The notes: generated by a model from the letters alone, not told the origin. Counted from the stretch's first letter, positions 1 to 5,660 are shown. The stretch: 9,051 nucleotides of DNA from Paraglaciecola arctica (GCA_003232445.1 QIJM01000418.1:1-9051); one strand, 5' to 3'. Program-made: numbers and translations.

Positions 1-438
1 TTTGCTAAACCTATTGATAGTCAAAGTTTCTATGCCATGTTAGTCGAGTATTTATGTGATGAGCCGGGTGAAGGAAAAGACGAAGGGGCAGATGACAAAA
101 CAGTTATCAAAAATAAGTCACTGGCTAAATTTCGCAACAGACGTTCTGAATTTGAACTATTAGTTCAAAATTATCGATTAAGTTTTAAAAGTAAGTTAGC
201 GGATATTCAAGCCGCTATCGAGCAACAAGATTGGGCTCAAATCAAGTCTCTGATGCATAAACTGAAAGGTTCAGCGGGGAGTTACGGTTTTCAACAACTG
301 AGTGATTTTGCTATTTTGGTAGAAGAGCACATTGATCAAGATAACCTACAAGAAGCCAAGCGCTACGTTGTTGATATGCAAGATTGTATGCGCCAGTTGT
401 ATAGTGAAACTGAGCAGCCCACTTCAACAACAGCCTAA
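1..438 (+). CDS. Hybrid sensor histidine kinase, C-terminal end (receiver tail + Hpt domain), 5' partial
   Basis: The reading frame is open from base 1, so the gene begins outside the window. The first residues (FAKPID) match the end of a response-regulator receiver domain, where the conserved Lys-Pro pair closes the phosphorylation site. About 35 charged linker residues follow, then a histidine phosphotransfer (Hpt) domain. Its phospho-accepting His is in HKLKGSAGSYGF (codon 256-258), inside the helical pattern usual for Hpt modules. Such proteins are inner-membrane kinases that pass phosphate His-Asp-His and then to a separate response regulator. The kinase core and sensor domain lie upstream and cannot be judged. 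The stop is 13 bases before the next gene on the same strand, suggesting a shared transcript. The nearby sigma-54 activator is a tempting partner but has no receiver domain, so the phosphate target is not evident here. Confidence 0.88.
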   Translation, partial: FAKPIDSQSFYAMLVEYLCDEPGEGKDEGADDKTVIKNKSLAKFRNRRSEFELLVQNYRLSFKSKLADIQAAIEQQDWAQIKSLMHKLKGSAGSYGFQQLSDFAILVEEHIDQDNLQEAKRYVVDMQDCMRQLYSETEQPTSTTA

Positions 439-451
439 AAAGGAACGATTA

Positions 452-739
452 ATGAGACGACTATTGCTGTGGTTAACAATATGTGGCCACTCTATAGTTC
501 TGGCTCATCAAGCTTCTATCACTTATGTTGCAAATGAAGCGGCGTTGATAACAAACGGCGATAAAAAAATATTGTTCGACCCGTTTTTTCATAAAATTTT
601 TGGCATTTATCAGTTGCTGCCAGAAGATACTCAACAGGCCATATTTAGCGGTACACCTCCTTTCGATAACCTCACCGCTATTGTTATCAGCCATGCCCAC
701 GGTGTCATTTTGCCGCATGGACGGTTTTTGACATTTTAA
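452..739 (+). pseudogene. Secreted MBL-fold metallo-hydrolase, truncated within its metal-binding motif
   Basis: The start at 452 has a good Shine-Dalgarno (AGGA, 441-444) and gives a typical signal peptide (MRRLLLWLTICGHSIVLAHQ). The next residues (ITYVANEAALI, KKILFDPFF, LTAIVISHAHG) match the N-terminal part of extracytoplasmic metallo-beta-lactamase-fold hydrolases, which need HxHxDH to bind two metal ions. Here the frame reads HAHG and then leaves the family, stopping 11 residues later after 95 codons; the family is usually around 300 residues. Adding one base after GGTG near 698-701 would restore HAHGDHF, but that frame also ends at 754-756. So there seem to be two lesions: a one-base loss, and loss of the rest of the gene where it abuts the convergent activator gene. 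The two stop codons share the palindrome TTAA (736-739). The gene is probably non-functional. The frameshift is inferred from family knowledge. Confidence 0.75.
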
Positions 740-1758
740 CTATCCAAACGCCTTAAATTATACCGACTTAACTTCTCCACTAACGTCCTTCTGGACAACC
801 CTAACTGTTTTGCTGTAAGGGTTTGATTACCTTGATTGTTTTGTAATTTTTGACGCAATAAGTTGGCTTCAAATTTTCCGACTACCTCTTTTAAACTTTG
901 GTTATGCATATTGGTGTCTGCACCTGCCAGTTCGATTTCTGGCTTTTCTCTGAGTTCTTGGGGTAAACAATCGAAACTCAGTACTGTGCCTTCACCCACT
1001 AAAATAACAGCTCGTTCTAAGATGTTTTGCAGCTCTCGTACATTGCCTGGAAACGGGTACGATTGCAGAAAGTCCATCACCTTCGGTTCGAGTCGTTTTA
1101 TGTCTTTACCGTACTGTTTGGTGTATTTATCGATAAAGTAGTGAGTTAAAGCAGGAATATCCGTAGCGCGCTCTCGTAGTGCAGGTAATTTAATGGGGAA
1201 TACGTTCAGGCGATAATACAAGTCTTCTCGAAATGTGCCCTCTTTAACCATTTCTAATAAGGCGCGGTTTGTTGCGGCAATAATACGTACCTGGACTTTA
1301 ATTGTTTTATTGCTACCAAGCGGTCTAACTTCACCTTCTTGTAAAACCCGCAACAATTTTGATTGCAATGATATAGGCATTTCGCCAATTTCATCTAAAA
1401 ATAATGTGCCGTTGTGCGCTTCTTCAACTAAACCTTTTTTATTGTTTGTTGCGCCACTAAAGGCACCTTTGTGATAACCAAACATTTCACTTTCCAGTAA
1501 ATCAGGGGGAAATGCCGCGCAGTTTTGTGCAATAAATTTTCCTTTTTTAACGGGACTGTTGTGATGAATAGTTGCGGCAAACAATTCTTTACCTGTGCCT
1601 GTTTCACCACTTAAAAATACCGTAGCAGTTGAGCTTGATACTTTTTCAATCAAGCTAAACACTTGTTCCATTGCATGACTACGACCGATAATCTGATCGA
1701 TTTGTAACGATTTAAAAATACGTCCTTTTAGTTCTTTCGGTAGTCTGATTGGAAGCAT
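736..1758 (-). CDS. Sigma-54-dependent transcriptional activator lacking an N-terminal sensory domain (AAA+ and Fis-type HTH)
   Basis: This 340-residue protein is a bacterial enhancer-binding protein that uses ATP hydrolysis to open sigma-54 promoters. Visible motifs are Walker A GETGTGKE (51-58), the sigma-54 contact loop GAFSGA (98-103, Ser where Thr is usual), Walker B LFLDEIGE (119-126), the arginine-finger region FREDLYYRL (177-185), sensor II PFPGNVRELQN (236-246) and a Fis-type HTH at about 313-334 (LTAKQLGLSRRTLVEKL). Only about 25 residues precede the AAA+ domain. They resemble the linker that normally joins a receiver domain to the core, so the protein is PspF-sized at best and may have lost its regulatory domain. 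The ATG at 1756-1758 has no convincing Shine-Dalgarno, and no ATG, GTG or TTG lies between it and an upstream in-frame TAA (1786-1788). It could be constitutive, controlled by a partner protein, or a decaying remnant. Its 3' end overlaps the truncated hydrolase by 4 bases. Confidence 0.88.
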   Translation of the reverse strand: MLPIRLPKELKGRIFKSLQIDQIIGRSHAMEQVFSLIEKVSSSTATVFLSGETGTGKELFAATIHHNSPVKKGKFIAQNCAAFPPDLLESEMFGYHKGAFSGATNNKKGLVEEAHNGTLFLDEIGEMPISLQSKLLRVLQEGEVRPLGSNKTIKVQVRIIAATNRALLEMVKEGTFREDLYYRLNVFPIKLPALRERATDIPALTHYFIDKYTKQYGKDIKRLEPKVMDFLQSYPFPGNVRELQNILERAVILVGEGTVLSFDCLPQELREKPEIELAGADTNMHNQSLKEVVGKFEANLLRQKLQNNQGNQTLTAKQLGLSRRTLVEKLSRYNLRRLDS

Positions 1759-1811
1759 TGACTGGTACTGTGTGTTATCGTTAAATTATGAAGTGAATAT
1801 TCTAATCGCAT

Positions 1812-1854
1812 GAGGTTAATTAATATGTTTTCTATAAAAAAGTCGAAGATATAA
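1812..1854 (+). promoter_or_regulatory. Strong ribosome binding site and ATG, out of frame with the binding-protein gene, with slippery heptamer A AAA AAG
   Basis: TGAGGT (1811-1816) lies eight bases before ATG 1825-1827. Reading from that ATG gives MFSIKKSKI and then TAA (1852-1854). The zero-frame codons ATA AAA AAG contain the heptamer A AAA AAG (1836-1842) in the correct phase for -1 ribosomal frameshifting. A -1 shift there enters the frame that stays open to 2726, the binding-protein gene, and adds a basic N-terminus (KK, then VEDITGVAR) in front of its hydrophobic signal-peptide core. The same join results if the A6 run was originally A7. A weak stem can be drawn at 1855-1895 (GCGTA with TGCGC, one G-T pair), but it starts 12 or more bases after the heptamer, further than usual. 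Recoding, a homopolymer deletion and assembly error all fit. Confidence 0.5.
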
Positions 1855-1868
1855 CTGGCGTAGCGAGA

Positions 1869-2726
1869 ATGATGGCTGTTCTAGTTATTGCGCAGTTTTT
1901 ATCATTTTCTTCAATCGCGAATTCAGAAATACCAAATAACCTAAATATTAAGATCGGAACATATCAATATCCAAATATTGATCGAAAATCAGCGTTATTA
2001 CCGATATCTAGAGTTGTAGAAAAATTCAACAACAAAGTTACTATTAGACTGGCAGAGTCTCCTTCAGAGCTTGCATCTCTTTTTGCAGCAGGAGAAATCC
2101 ATATAAGCGTCCCGAACTTATCAGGCTTTGTTAGTTCGATGTCGCTTGCAAAAGATGCATTTTTGGTTGCTGTGCCTGATAACTCAGCTTCTGATTATAC
2201 AAGTAGTATTATCTCTTCTGAAACTAACCAACTTATAGCTGAAGCTTTTGCTAATAGTGATAACAGTATAGAAATTGCAATGGTTTGGCCAGACTCAGTG
2301 TCTGGCGCAATTATAGCGAAAATGTACATGGAAAGCCTAGTTGAATCCAGAAAAATCAATAAGTTACCTGAATCAAGATACATGAATAGCCATGACAATG
2401 TGTTAGATGTGGTGGCTTCCAAAGAGTTATCATTTGGTGTTGTCGCAACCCAAGCTTATTTGAAGTACAAAAAAAAACGACCTGAACTCCAGTTATATGA
2501 AAACTGGCGCTCAGACCCTATTCCATTTGGCCCAATCATTTGCCATATGAAAGTAGTTAAATTATGCCAAGCCTTACAGAGTGAAATTCTCAACAATAAA
2601 ACTCTACAAGCCGAAGTATTAAATGCACTCAAGCTTGGATGGCCTGAGTTCGCGACATCTAAAAAATTGGTGAAACCTGACAAAAAGCAATACGAAGAGA
2701 TCACTAACAGTTTAAATCATCAATAA
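1869..2726 (+). CDS. PhnD-like periplasmic substrate-binding protein (orphan), start uncertain
   Basis: The 285-residue product resembles phosphate/phosphite/phosphonate-type ABC binding proteins. It has a hydrophobic leader with a plausible cleavage site after IANS (about residue 19), then a beta strand LNIKIGTY, a second-lobe segment VWPDSVSGAIIA (139-150) where PhnD proteins have PDSxSG, SHDNVLDVVASKELSFGVV (174-192), and WRSDPIPFGPI (213-223) close to the family's WRSDPIP motif. It should act in the periplasm binding a small ligand. No permease or ATPase gene is nearby, so it may feed a sensor kinase rather than a transporter. That is inference from the kinase fragment about 1.4 kb upstream. 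The ATG at 1869 has a poor ribosome binding site and gives a leader without the usual basic n-region. The better start is ATG 1825, one frame away (see 1812-1854); joined, the protein would have 300 residues. The gene looks AT-richer than its neighbours by eye. Confidence 0.78.
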   Translation: MMAVLVIAQFLSFSSIANSEIPNNLNIKIGTYQYPNIDRKSALLPISRVVEKFNNKVTIRLAESPSELASLFAAGEIHISVPNLSGFVSSMSLAKDAFLVAVPDNSASDYTSSIISSETNQLIAEAFANSDNSIEIAMVWPDSVSGAIIAKMYMESLVESRKINKLPESRYMNSHDNVLDVVASKELSFGVVATQAYLKYKKKRPELQLYENWRSDPIPFGPIICHMKVVKLCQALQSEILNNKTLQAEVLNALKLGWPEFATSKKLVKPDKKQYEEITNSLNHQ

Positions 2727-2747
2727 AGTGATATTTCGACATTGTTT

Positions 2748-2774
2748 TTGATAAAAAGAAGCGAATGGTATAAT
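2748..2774 (+). promoter_or_regulatory. Possible sigma-70 promoter in the gap after the binding-protein gene
   Basis: A perfect TATAAT (2769-2774) follows TTGATA (2748-2753) with a short 15-base spacer. Transcription would start near 2781 and run rightwards, antisense to msrA. No full-length gene follows on this strand, only a 12-codon ORF with a Shine-Dalgarno. The short spacer makes the call weak. Confidence 0.3.
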
Positions 2775-2794
2775 AGGGTTATTAGAAAGGTACA

Positions 2795-2833
2795 ATGTTG
2801 CCCGTTGAACATTACAGTCTAACGCTTGTTTAA
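2795..2833 (+). other. 12-codon mini-ORF with Shine-Dalgarno
   Basis: AGAAAGG (2784-2790) precedes ATG 2795, and the frame reads MLPVEHYSLTLV before TAA. It lies just downstream of the TATAAT at 2769. It may be the surviving start of a lost gene, a leader peptide, or chance. I do not recognise the sequence. Confidence 0.2.
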
Positions 2834-2838
2834 ATTCA

Positions 2839-3336
2839 CTAGGCTGAAGGTAGTGTCCAGTCAGGTCTAGGAAAGTGACAGGTGTAGCCATTGGGGCGTG
2901 TTTCTAAATAGTCTTGATGCTCAACCTCGGCTTCCCAAAAGTCACTAACCGGTTCTACTTCAGTTACTACTTTTCCAGGCCATAATCCAGAGGCATCCAC
3001 GTCAATAATGGTTCTCAACGCTTCTGTTTTTTGCTTATCAGACACATAATAAATCGCTGAACGATAGGATACTCCTGTGTCATTACCTTGTCTGTTCTGT
3101 GTACTAGGATCATGAATTTGAAAGAAAAACTCTAAAATTTGTCGATAGCTGATAACTTCATTATCGAACAATATTTCGATACCTTCAGCATGGTTGCCGT
3201 GATTGCGGTAAGTTGCGTTCGCCACTTCACCGCCCGTATAACCCACACGAGTTGAGGTAACGCCAGAACGCTTACGAATAAGATCCTGCATGCCCCAAAA
3301 ACAGCCACCAGCCAATATTGCACGTTCATTTGCCAT
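2839..3336 (-). CDS. msrA: Peptide-methionine (S)-S-oxide reductase MsrA
   Basis: MsrA reduces the S epimer of methionine sulfoxide in proteins and free methionine, with thioredoxin as usual electron donor, in the cytoplasm. The protein has 165 residues, normal for the short form. The active-site motif GGCFWG puts the catalytic Cys at residue 12. Further family features are RVGYTGGEVANATY (30-43), HAEGIEILFD (49-58), NDTGVSYRSAIYY (85-97) and the C-terminal GYTCHFPRPDW (150-160), where Cys153 is the candidate recycling cysteine. The ATG (3334-3336) overlaps the msrB stop in TAATG, and GAGGA about nine bases upstream, inside the end of msrB, serves as Shine-Dalgarno. The two genes are thus translationally coupled. 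No terminator is evident after the stop. Confidence 0.96.
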   Translation of the reverse strand: MANERAILAGGCFWGMQDLIRKRSGVTSTRVGYTGGEVANATYRNHGNHAEGIEILFDNEVISYRQILEFFFQIHDPSTQNRQGNDTGVSYRSAIYYVSDKQKTEALRTIIDVDASGLWPGKVVTEVEPVSDFWEAEVEHQDYLETRPNGYTCHFPRPDWTLPSA

Positions 3337-3785
3337 TACGAAATATCCTCAACTTGATCTAAATAGGCTGCATACCCTTTGCTTACCATCTCATCCCGAT
3401 GAACAAACCGCAGTGCAGCGGAATTAATACAATAACGCAGACCGCCTTGGTCTCTGGGCCCGTCAGGAAACACATGCCCAAGGTGACTGTCACCATGAGA
3501 AGAACGCACCTCTGTGCGAGTCATGCCAAGGGTGTTATCAGTAATTTCATTTACATTGACTGCGTCTATCGCCTTAGTAAAGCTTGGCCAGCCACATCCT
3601 GATTCATACTTGGCAGATGACGCAAACAAAGGCTCTCCAGAAACTACATCTACGTATATACCAGGCAAAGTGTTGTCTAACAATTCACCGGTACCAGGGC
3701 GCTCAGTGCCATTTTCTTGCGTCACTCGGAACTGCTCCGCTGTCAGGGCAGAAATTGCATCCTGTGATTTTTGATATGTACTCAT
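3336..3785 (-). CDS. msrB: Peptide-methionine (R)-S-oxide reductase MsrB, zinc-less type
   Basis: MsrB reduces the R epimer of methionine sulfoxide and so complements MsrA, encoded next in the same operon. The 149-residue protein has SGCGWPSF (62-69), SSHGDSHLGHVFPDGP (95-110) and RYCINSAALRF (117-127). Cys119 is the catalytic cysteine, His101 and His104 belong to the active site, and Cys64 is placed to be the resolving cysteine. The two CxxC pairs that hold a structural zinc in many MsrB proteins are absent; the first region reads YVDVVSGEPLFASS. This is a known variant of the family. The start is supported by AAAGAGGA a few bases before ATG (3783-3785). Its promoter must lie in the gap to the right, but no clear -35/-10 pair is visible. 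Confidence 0.96.
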   Translation of the reverse strand: MSTYQKSQDAISALTAEQFRVTQENGTERPGTGELLDNTLPGIYVDVVSGEPLFASSAKYESGCGWPSFTKAIDAVNVNEITDNTLGMTRTEVRSSHGDSHLGHVFPDGPRDQGGLRYCINSAALRFVHRDEMVSKGYAAYLDQVEDIS

Positions 3786-3869
3786 AATGTCCTCTTTGCC
3801 ATTAACGACAGGTACTTGTTGGAGTGTAACAGACCTGCTCTTAGAGTATTTTATTGCGAACGGGGGATA

Positions 3870-3891
3870 AAGATCACTATTTTAAGATCAC
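3870..3891. repeat. Direct repeat AAGATCAC, 14-base period, upstream of msrBA
   Basis: AAGATCAC occurs at 3870-3877 and again at 3884-3891, separated by TATTTT. It lies 85-106 bases upstream of the msrB start. A tandem activator site is possible, but the repeat is short and chance cannot be excluded. Confidence 0.3.
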
Positions 3892-3984
3892 CAGAGTTAT
3901 CGGGGCAGAATAAAGTTCAATAATACCAATCCATCCTAATTCTAACTAAACCATAGCCCTCATACTCATTTTTAGTCTAAATTT

Positions 3985-4005
3985 TGAACGTTATGGCAAC
4001 GTTCA
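3985..4005. repeat. Perfect 8-bp inverted repeat TGAACGTT-ATGGC-AACGTTCA
   Basis: The arms 3985-3992 and 3998-4005 are exact reverse complements around a five-base loop. No T-run follows on either strand, so it is not a simple terminator. An operator or an RNA hairpin in a leader transcript are the likely options. Confidence 0.5.
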
Positions 4006-4030
4006 CGGTTACATATTAAGGCTACAATTT

Positions 4031-4052
4031 GCTTCCTTTATGGAAGCTTTTT
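4031..4052 (+). terminator. Rho-independent terminator-like hairpin
   Basis: GCTTCC (4031-4036) and GGAAGC (4042-4047) pair around the loop TTTAT and are followed directly by TTTTT (4048-4052). The orientation is rightward. No recognisable gene on the plus strand ends before it, so it would terminate a short non-coding transcript or act as an attenuator. The stem is only six pairs, so strength is moderate. Confidence 0.5.
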
Positions 4053-4072
4053 GCTGACATAAAGAAAAAGCT
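4045..4072 (+). promoter_or_regulatory. Alternative hairpin overlapping the terminator (possible antiterminator)
   Basis: AGCTTTTT (4045-4052) is the exact reverse complement of AAAAAGCT (4065-4072), with 12 bases between. Forming this pairing uses the U-tract and the distal bases of the 4031-4052 stem, so the two structures exclude each other. This is the arrangement of an attenuator, though the stem is mostly A-U and may be weak. Confidence 0.3.
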
Positions 4073-4084
4073 ACTAAGGTCATA

Positions 4085-4117
4085 ATGTTGTGCGAAATCC
4101 ATCATAAATGCATTTGA
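4085..4117 (+). other. 10-codon ORF with Shine-Dalgarno, possible leader peptide
   Basis: TAAGG sits about five bases before ATG 4085, and the frame encodes MLCEIHHKCI and then TGA. Two Cys and two His in ten residues is notable, but the ORF is far too short to be judged by coding statistics. It lies between the hairpins and the next short ORF. Confidence 0.2.
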
Positions 4118-4132
4118 GAAAGGACAAATAAA

Positions 4133-4243
4133 ATGCTTCCCAGTCAACTAGAACATGGTGGAACAGCAATAAATACGCCCAGAGAAACTGTCTCTACACC
4201 CGCAATATCTTCACATTCAAAAACGCAAACAAAAGCGCCATAA
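4133..4243 (+). other. 36-residue ORF, possible remnant of a lost gene
   Basis: GAGAAAGGA (4117-4125) precedes ATG 4133 at about seven bases. The frame begins MLPSQLEHGGTAINTPRE and ends at TAA 4241-4243, its last 50 bases being antisense to the 3' end of the antiporter gene. I do not recognise it. The proper ribosome binding site suggests a real start whose gene was cut off where the antiporter gene now begins. It may equally be spurious. Confidence 0.22.
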
Positions 4244-5567
4244 CAGGGTTGATTAAGTTAAAAAAACAGTAGGGTAAATAGCCAATGGTGACGACGGCCA
4301 GCGTGCCAGCCATATAAACTCCACAGGCGTTCCAAGGGATTAAAGGGGAGGTGAGGGTGCCTGCATCTTCTAAGGTGCGAGACAGATTTACATTGGCTAG
4401 ATTGTGCTTGACGAATTCGGACTTCCACATCTGGCCGGGTAATACTAATGACATATATTGATCGCCCGTCACTATATTCACGCCTAAACATGTGGCCATG
4501 GTTGAGGCGATAAGCGAGCCGGTAGAGCTAACAAACTTGACTAGTACACCCATCAGCACATCAATATAACCTATCCTTTCGAGCACGCCTGTCATCATCA
4601 TGGATGCAATCACTAACCATGCCATATTGACCATGGATGCCATGCCGCCCCGCGACAATAAGCTGTTAACACTTGCGTTATCGGTGCTGATGCTAAAACC
4701 GTCGAACAGCACTGTCCATAATGATTTGAACAACACTGCCGCACTTGATCCACCTGCAAAATTGAGTAAAACATCGTATTGGAATATGAGAGTAAACACA
4801 CAAGCTAACAGCGATACGCCTATGATAGCGAGGAACGCTGGGGTTTTCTTAACCGCTAACCAAAGTAACAGTGCGATAGGTATTAGGTTAATGGGCGAAA
4901 TGTTGAAATGTTGTTCGAGGGTTAGGATAAAAGCGTCAATACTTGTTTGGCTACCCTCTATGGCAGGGGCGCTTAAACCAATGGCGAAAAAGGCTAATAC
5001 TGCTATCACAAAGCTGGGAACTGACACCCAAGCCATATGCCGAATATGTTCAAATAAATCGCTGCCTGCGATGGATGGAGCCAAATTGGTCGTTTCAGAT
5101 AAGGGCGACATTTTGTCACCAAAATAGGCGCCTGAAATAATCGCGCCTGCAGTAATTTCGGGTGATAAGGCGAAACCGTAAGAGACTCCCATTAAAGCAA
5201 CGCCGATGGTGGCTGCAGTAGTCCACGAACTACCGATGCAGATAGCAACTAACGCACAAATCAAGCAGGTAAGTGGGTAGAAGTAGGTGGGTGATAAGAT
5301 GTTCAAGCCATAATACAACAGACTAGGCACTGCACCGGATAACATAAAACTGCCGATCAAGGCGCCGATAGACAGGAAGATCAAAATTGGACCGGTTGTT
5401 TTTGTGGATGAGCGAACGATGCTTTTTTCTATTTCGGCCCAGCTGACACTGTTTTTTAAACCAATCAAAGCAGTGAAAAAAGCGATAACCATCATCGCAA
5501 CTTGAGTGGCTCCAGACAGCGAATCACTACCAAACATCCATATCACTGCGCCCATTAAAGTCAGCAA
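4194..5567 (-). CDS. NhaC-family Na+/H+ antiporter-like membrane transporter, start codon unclear
   Basis: An inner-membrane protein of at least 457 residues with roughly eleven hydrophobic segments. Family signatures are CIGSSWTTAATIGVALMG (110-127), GAYFGDKMSPLSETTNLA (146-163), GVNIVTGDQYMSLVLPG (362-378) and TSPLIPWNACG (406-416). NhaC relatives exchange Na+ for H+, and some exchange organic acids or amino acids, so the substrate is not certain. The coordinates start at a TTG (5565-5567), but coding homology clearly continues upstream: the frame reads DKPLGRFDSILVSVI before this point, as in NhaC N-termini, back to TAG 5643-5645 without any ATG, GTG or TTG. The true start was probably near 5640 (see 5568-5651). 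The gene follows the FAD oxidoreductase on the same strand with a gap of about 15-20 bases, so they are one operon. Confidence 0.88.
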   Translation of the reverse strand: MLTLMGAVIWMFGSDSLSGATQVAMMVIAFFTALIGLKNSVSWAEIEKSIVRSSTKTTGPILIFLSIGALIGSFMLSGAVPSLLYYGLNILSPTYFYPLTCLICALVAICIGSSWTTAATIGVALMGVSYGFALSPEITAGAIISGAYFGDKMSPLSETTNLAPSIAGSDLFEHIRHMAWVSVPSFVIAVLAFFAIGLSAPAIEGSQTSIDAFILTLEQHFNISPINLIPIALLLWLAVKKTPAFLAIIGVSLLACVFTLIFQYDVLLNFAGGSSAAVLFKSLWTVLFDGFSISTDNASVNSLLSRGGMASMVNMAWLVIASMMMTGVLERIGYIDVLMGVLVKFVSSTGSLIASTMATCLGVNIVTGDQYMSLVLPGQMWKSEFVKHNLANVNLSRTLEDAGTLTSPLIPWNACGVYMAGTLAVVTIGYLPYCFFNLINPVMALLFAFLNVKILRV

Positions 5568-5651
5568 TATAACGCTGACTAGAATCGAGTCGAAGCGGCC
5601 TAATGGTTTATCGATTGCATTTTGTTTGTCGTGTTCGATAGACTAATCCTC
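5568..5651 (-). other. Conserved antiporter N-terminus without a usable start codon
   Basis: On the minus strand GAGGA (5647-5651) is a good Shine-Dalgarno. It is followed by TTAGTCTATCGAACAC, in which the antiporter frame reads TAG-TCT-ATC-GAA-CAC. Inserting one T to give TTATGTC would create ATG with ideal spacing and a start of MSIEHDKQNAIDKPLGR. Translation may instead begin at a rare codon such as ATC (5637-5639) or at the internal TTG/ATG (5567 or 5555), which would remove part of the first membrane helix. Confidence 0.55.
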
Positions 5652-5660
5652 AAATGTTTT

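Larger units (their letters stand above)
3786..4193. other. 408-base non-coding stretch between msrB and the antiporter gene
   Basis: No substantial gene is visible on either strand. The left part must contain the msrBA control region and has an 8-bp direct repeat (3870-3891). The right part holds an inverted repeat (3985-4005), a terminator-like hairpin (4031-4052), an overlapping alternative hairpin (4045-4072) and two short ORFs on the plus strand with Shine-Dalgarno sequences (starts 4085 and 4133). The order resembles the 5' leader of a rightward gene, yet the antiporter gene enters from the other side, so the expected gene is missing. Confidence 0.6.

Noticed and set aside
332..451. An upstream ATG in frame with the truncated hydrolase, giving a longer product from 332
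   Set aside because: It lies within the kinase gene in another frame. The ATG at 452 has a Shine-Dalgarno and begins a proper signal peptide.
863..1474. Two plus-strand ORFs (863-1141 and 1235-1474) opposite the sigma-54 activator
   Set aside because: Both mirror the conserved AAA+ coding sequence and show no features of their own.
1759..1824. A sigma-54 (-24/-12) promoter in the activator/binding-protein gap
   Set aside because: TGGTAC at 1762-1767 resembles a -24 element, but no GC at the proper -12 position follows.
4180..4196. AGAGA-AACTG-TCTCT inverted repeat just after the antiporter stop as a terminator
   Set aside because: Only five base pairs and no T-run on the minus strand.
4600..5127. 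A 175-codon plus-strand ORF opposite the antiporter gene
   Set aside because: It is the antisense of a clear membrane-protein gene with family motifs, and its own translation matches nothing recognisable and has no good ribosome binding site.
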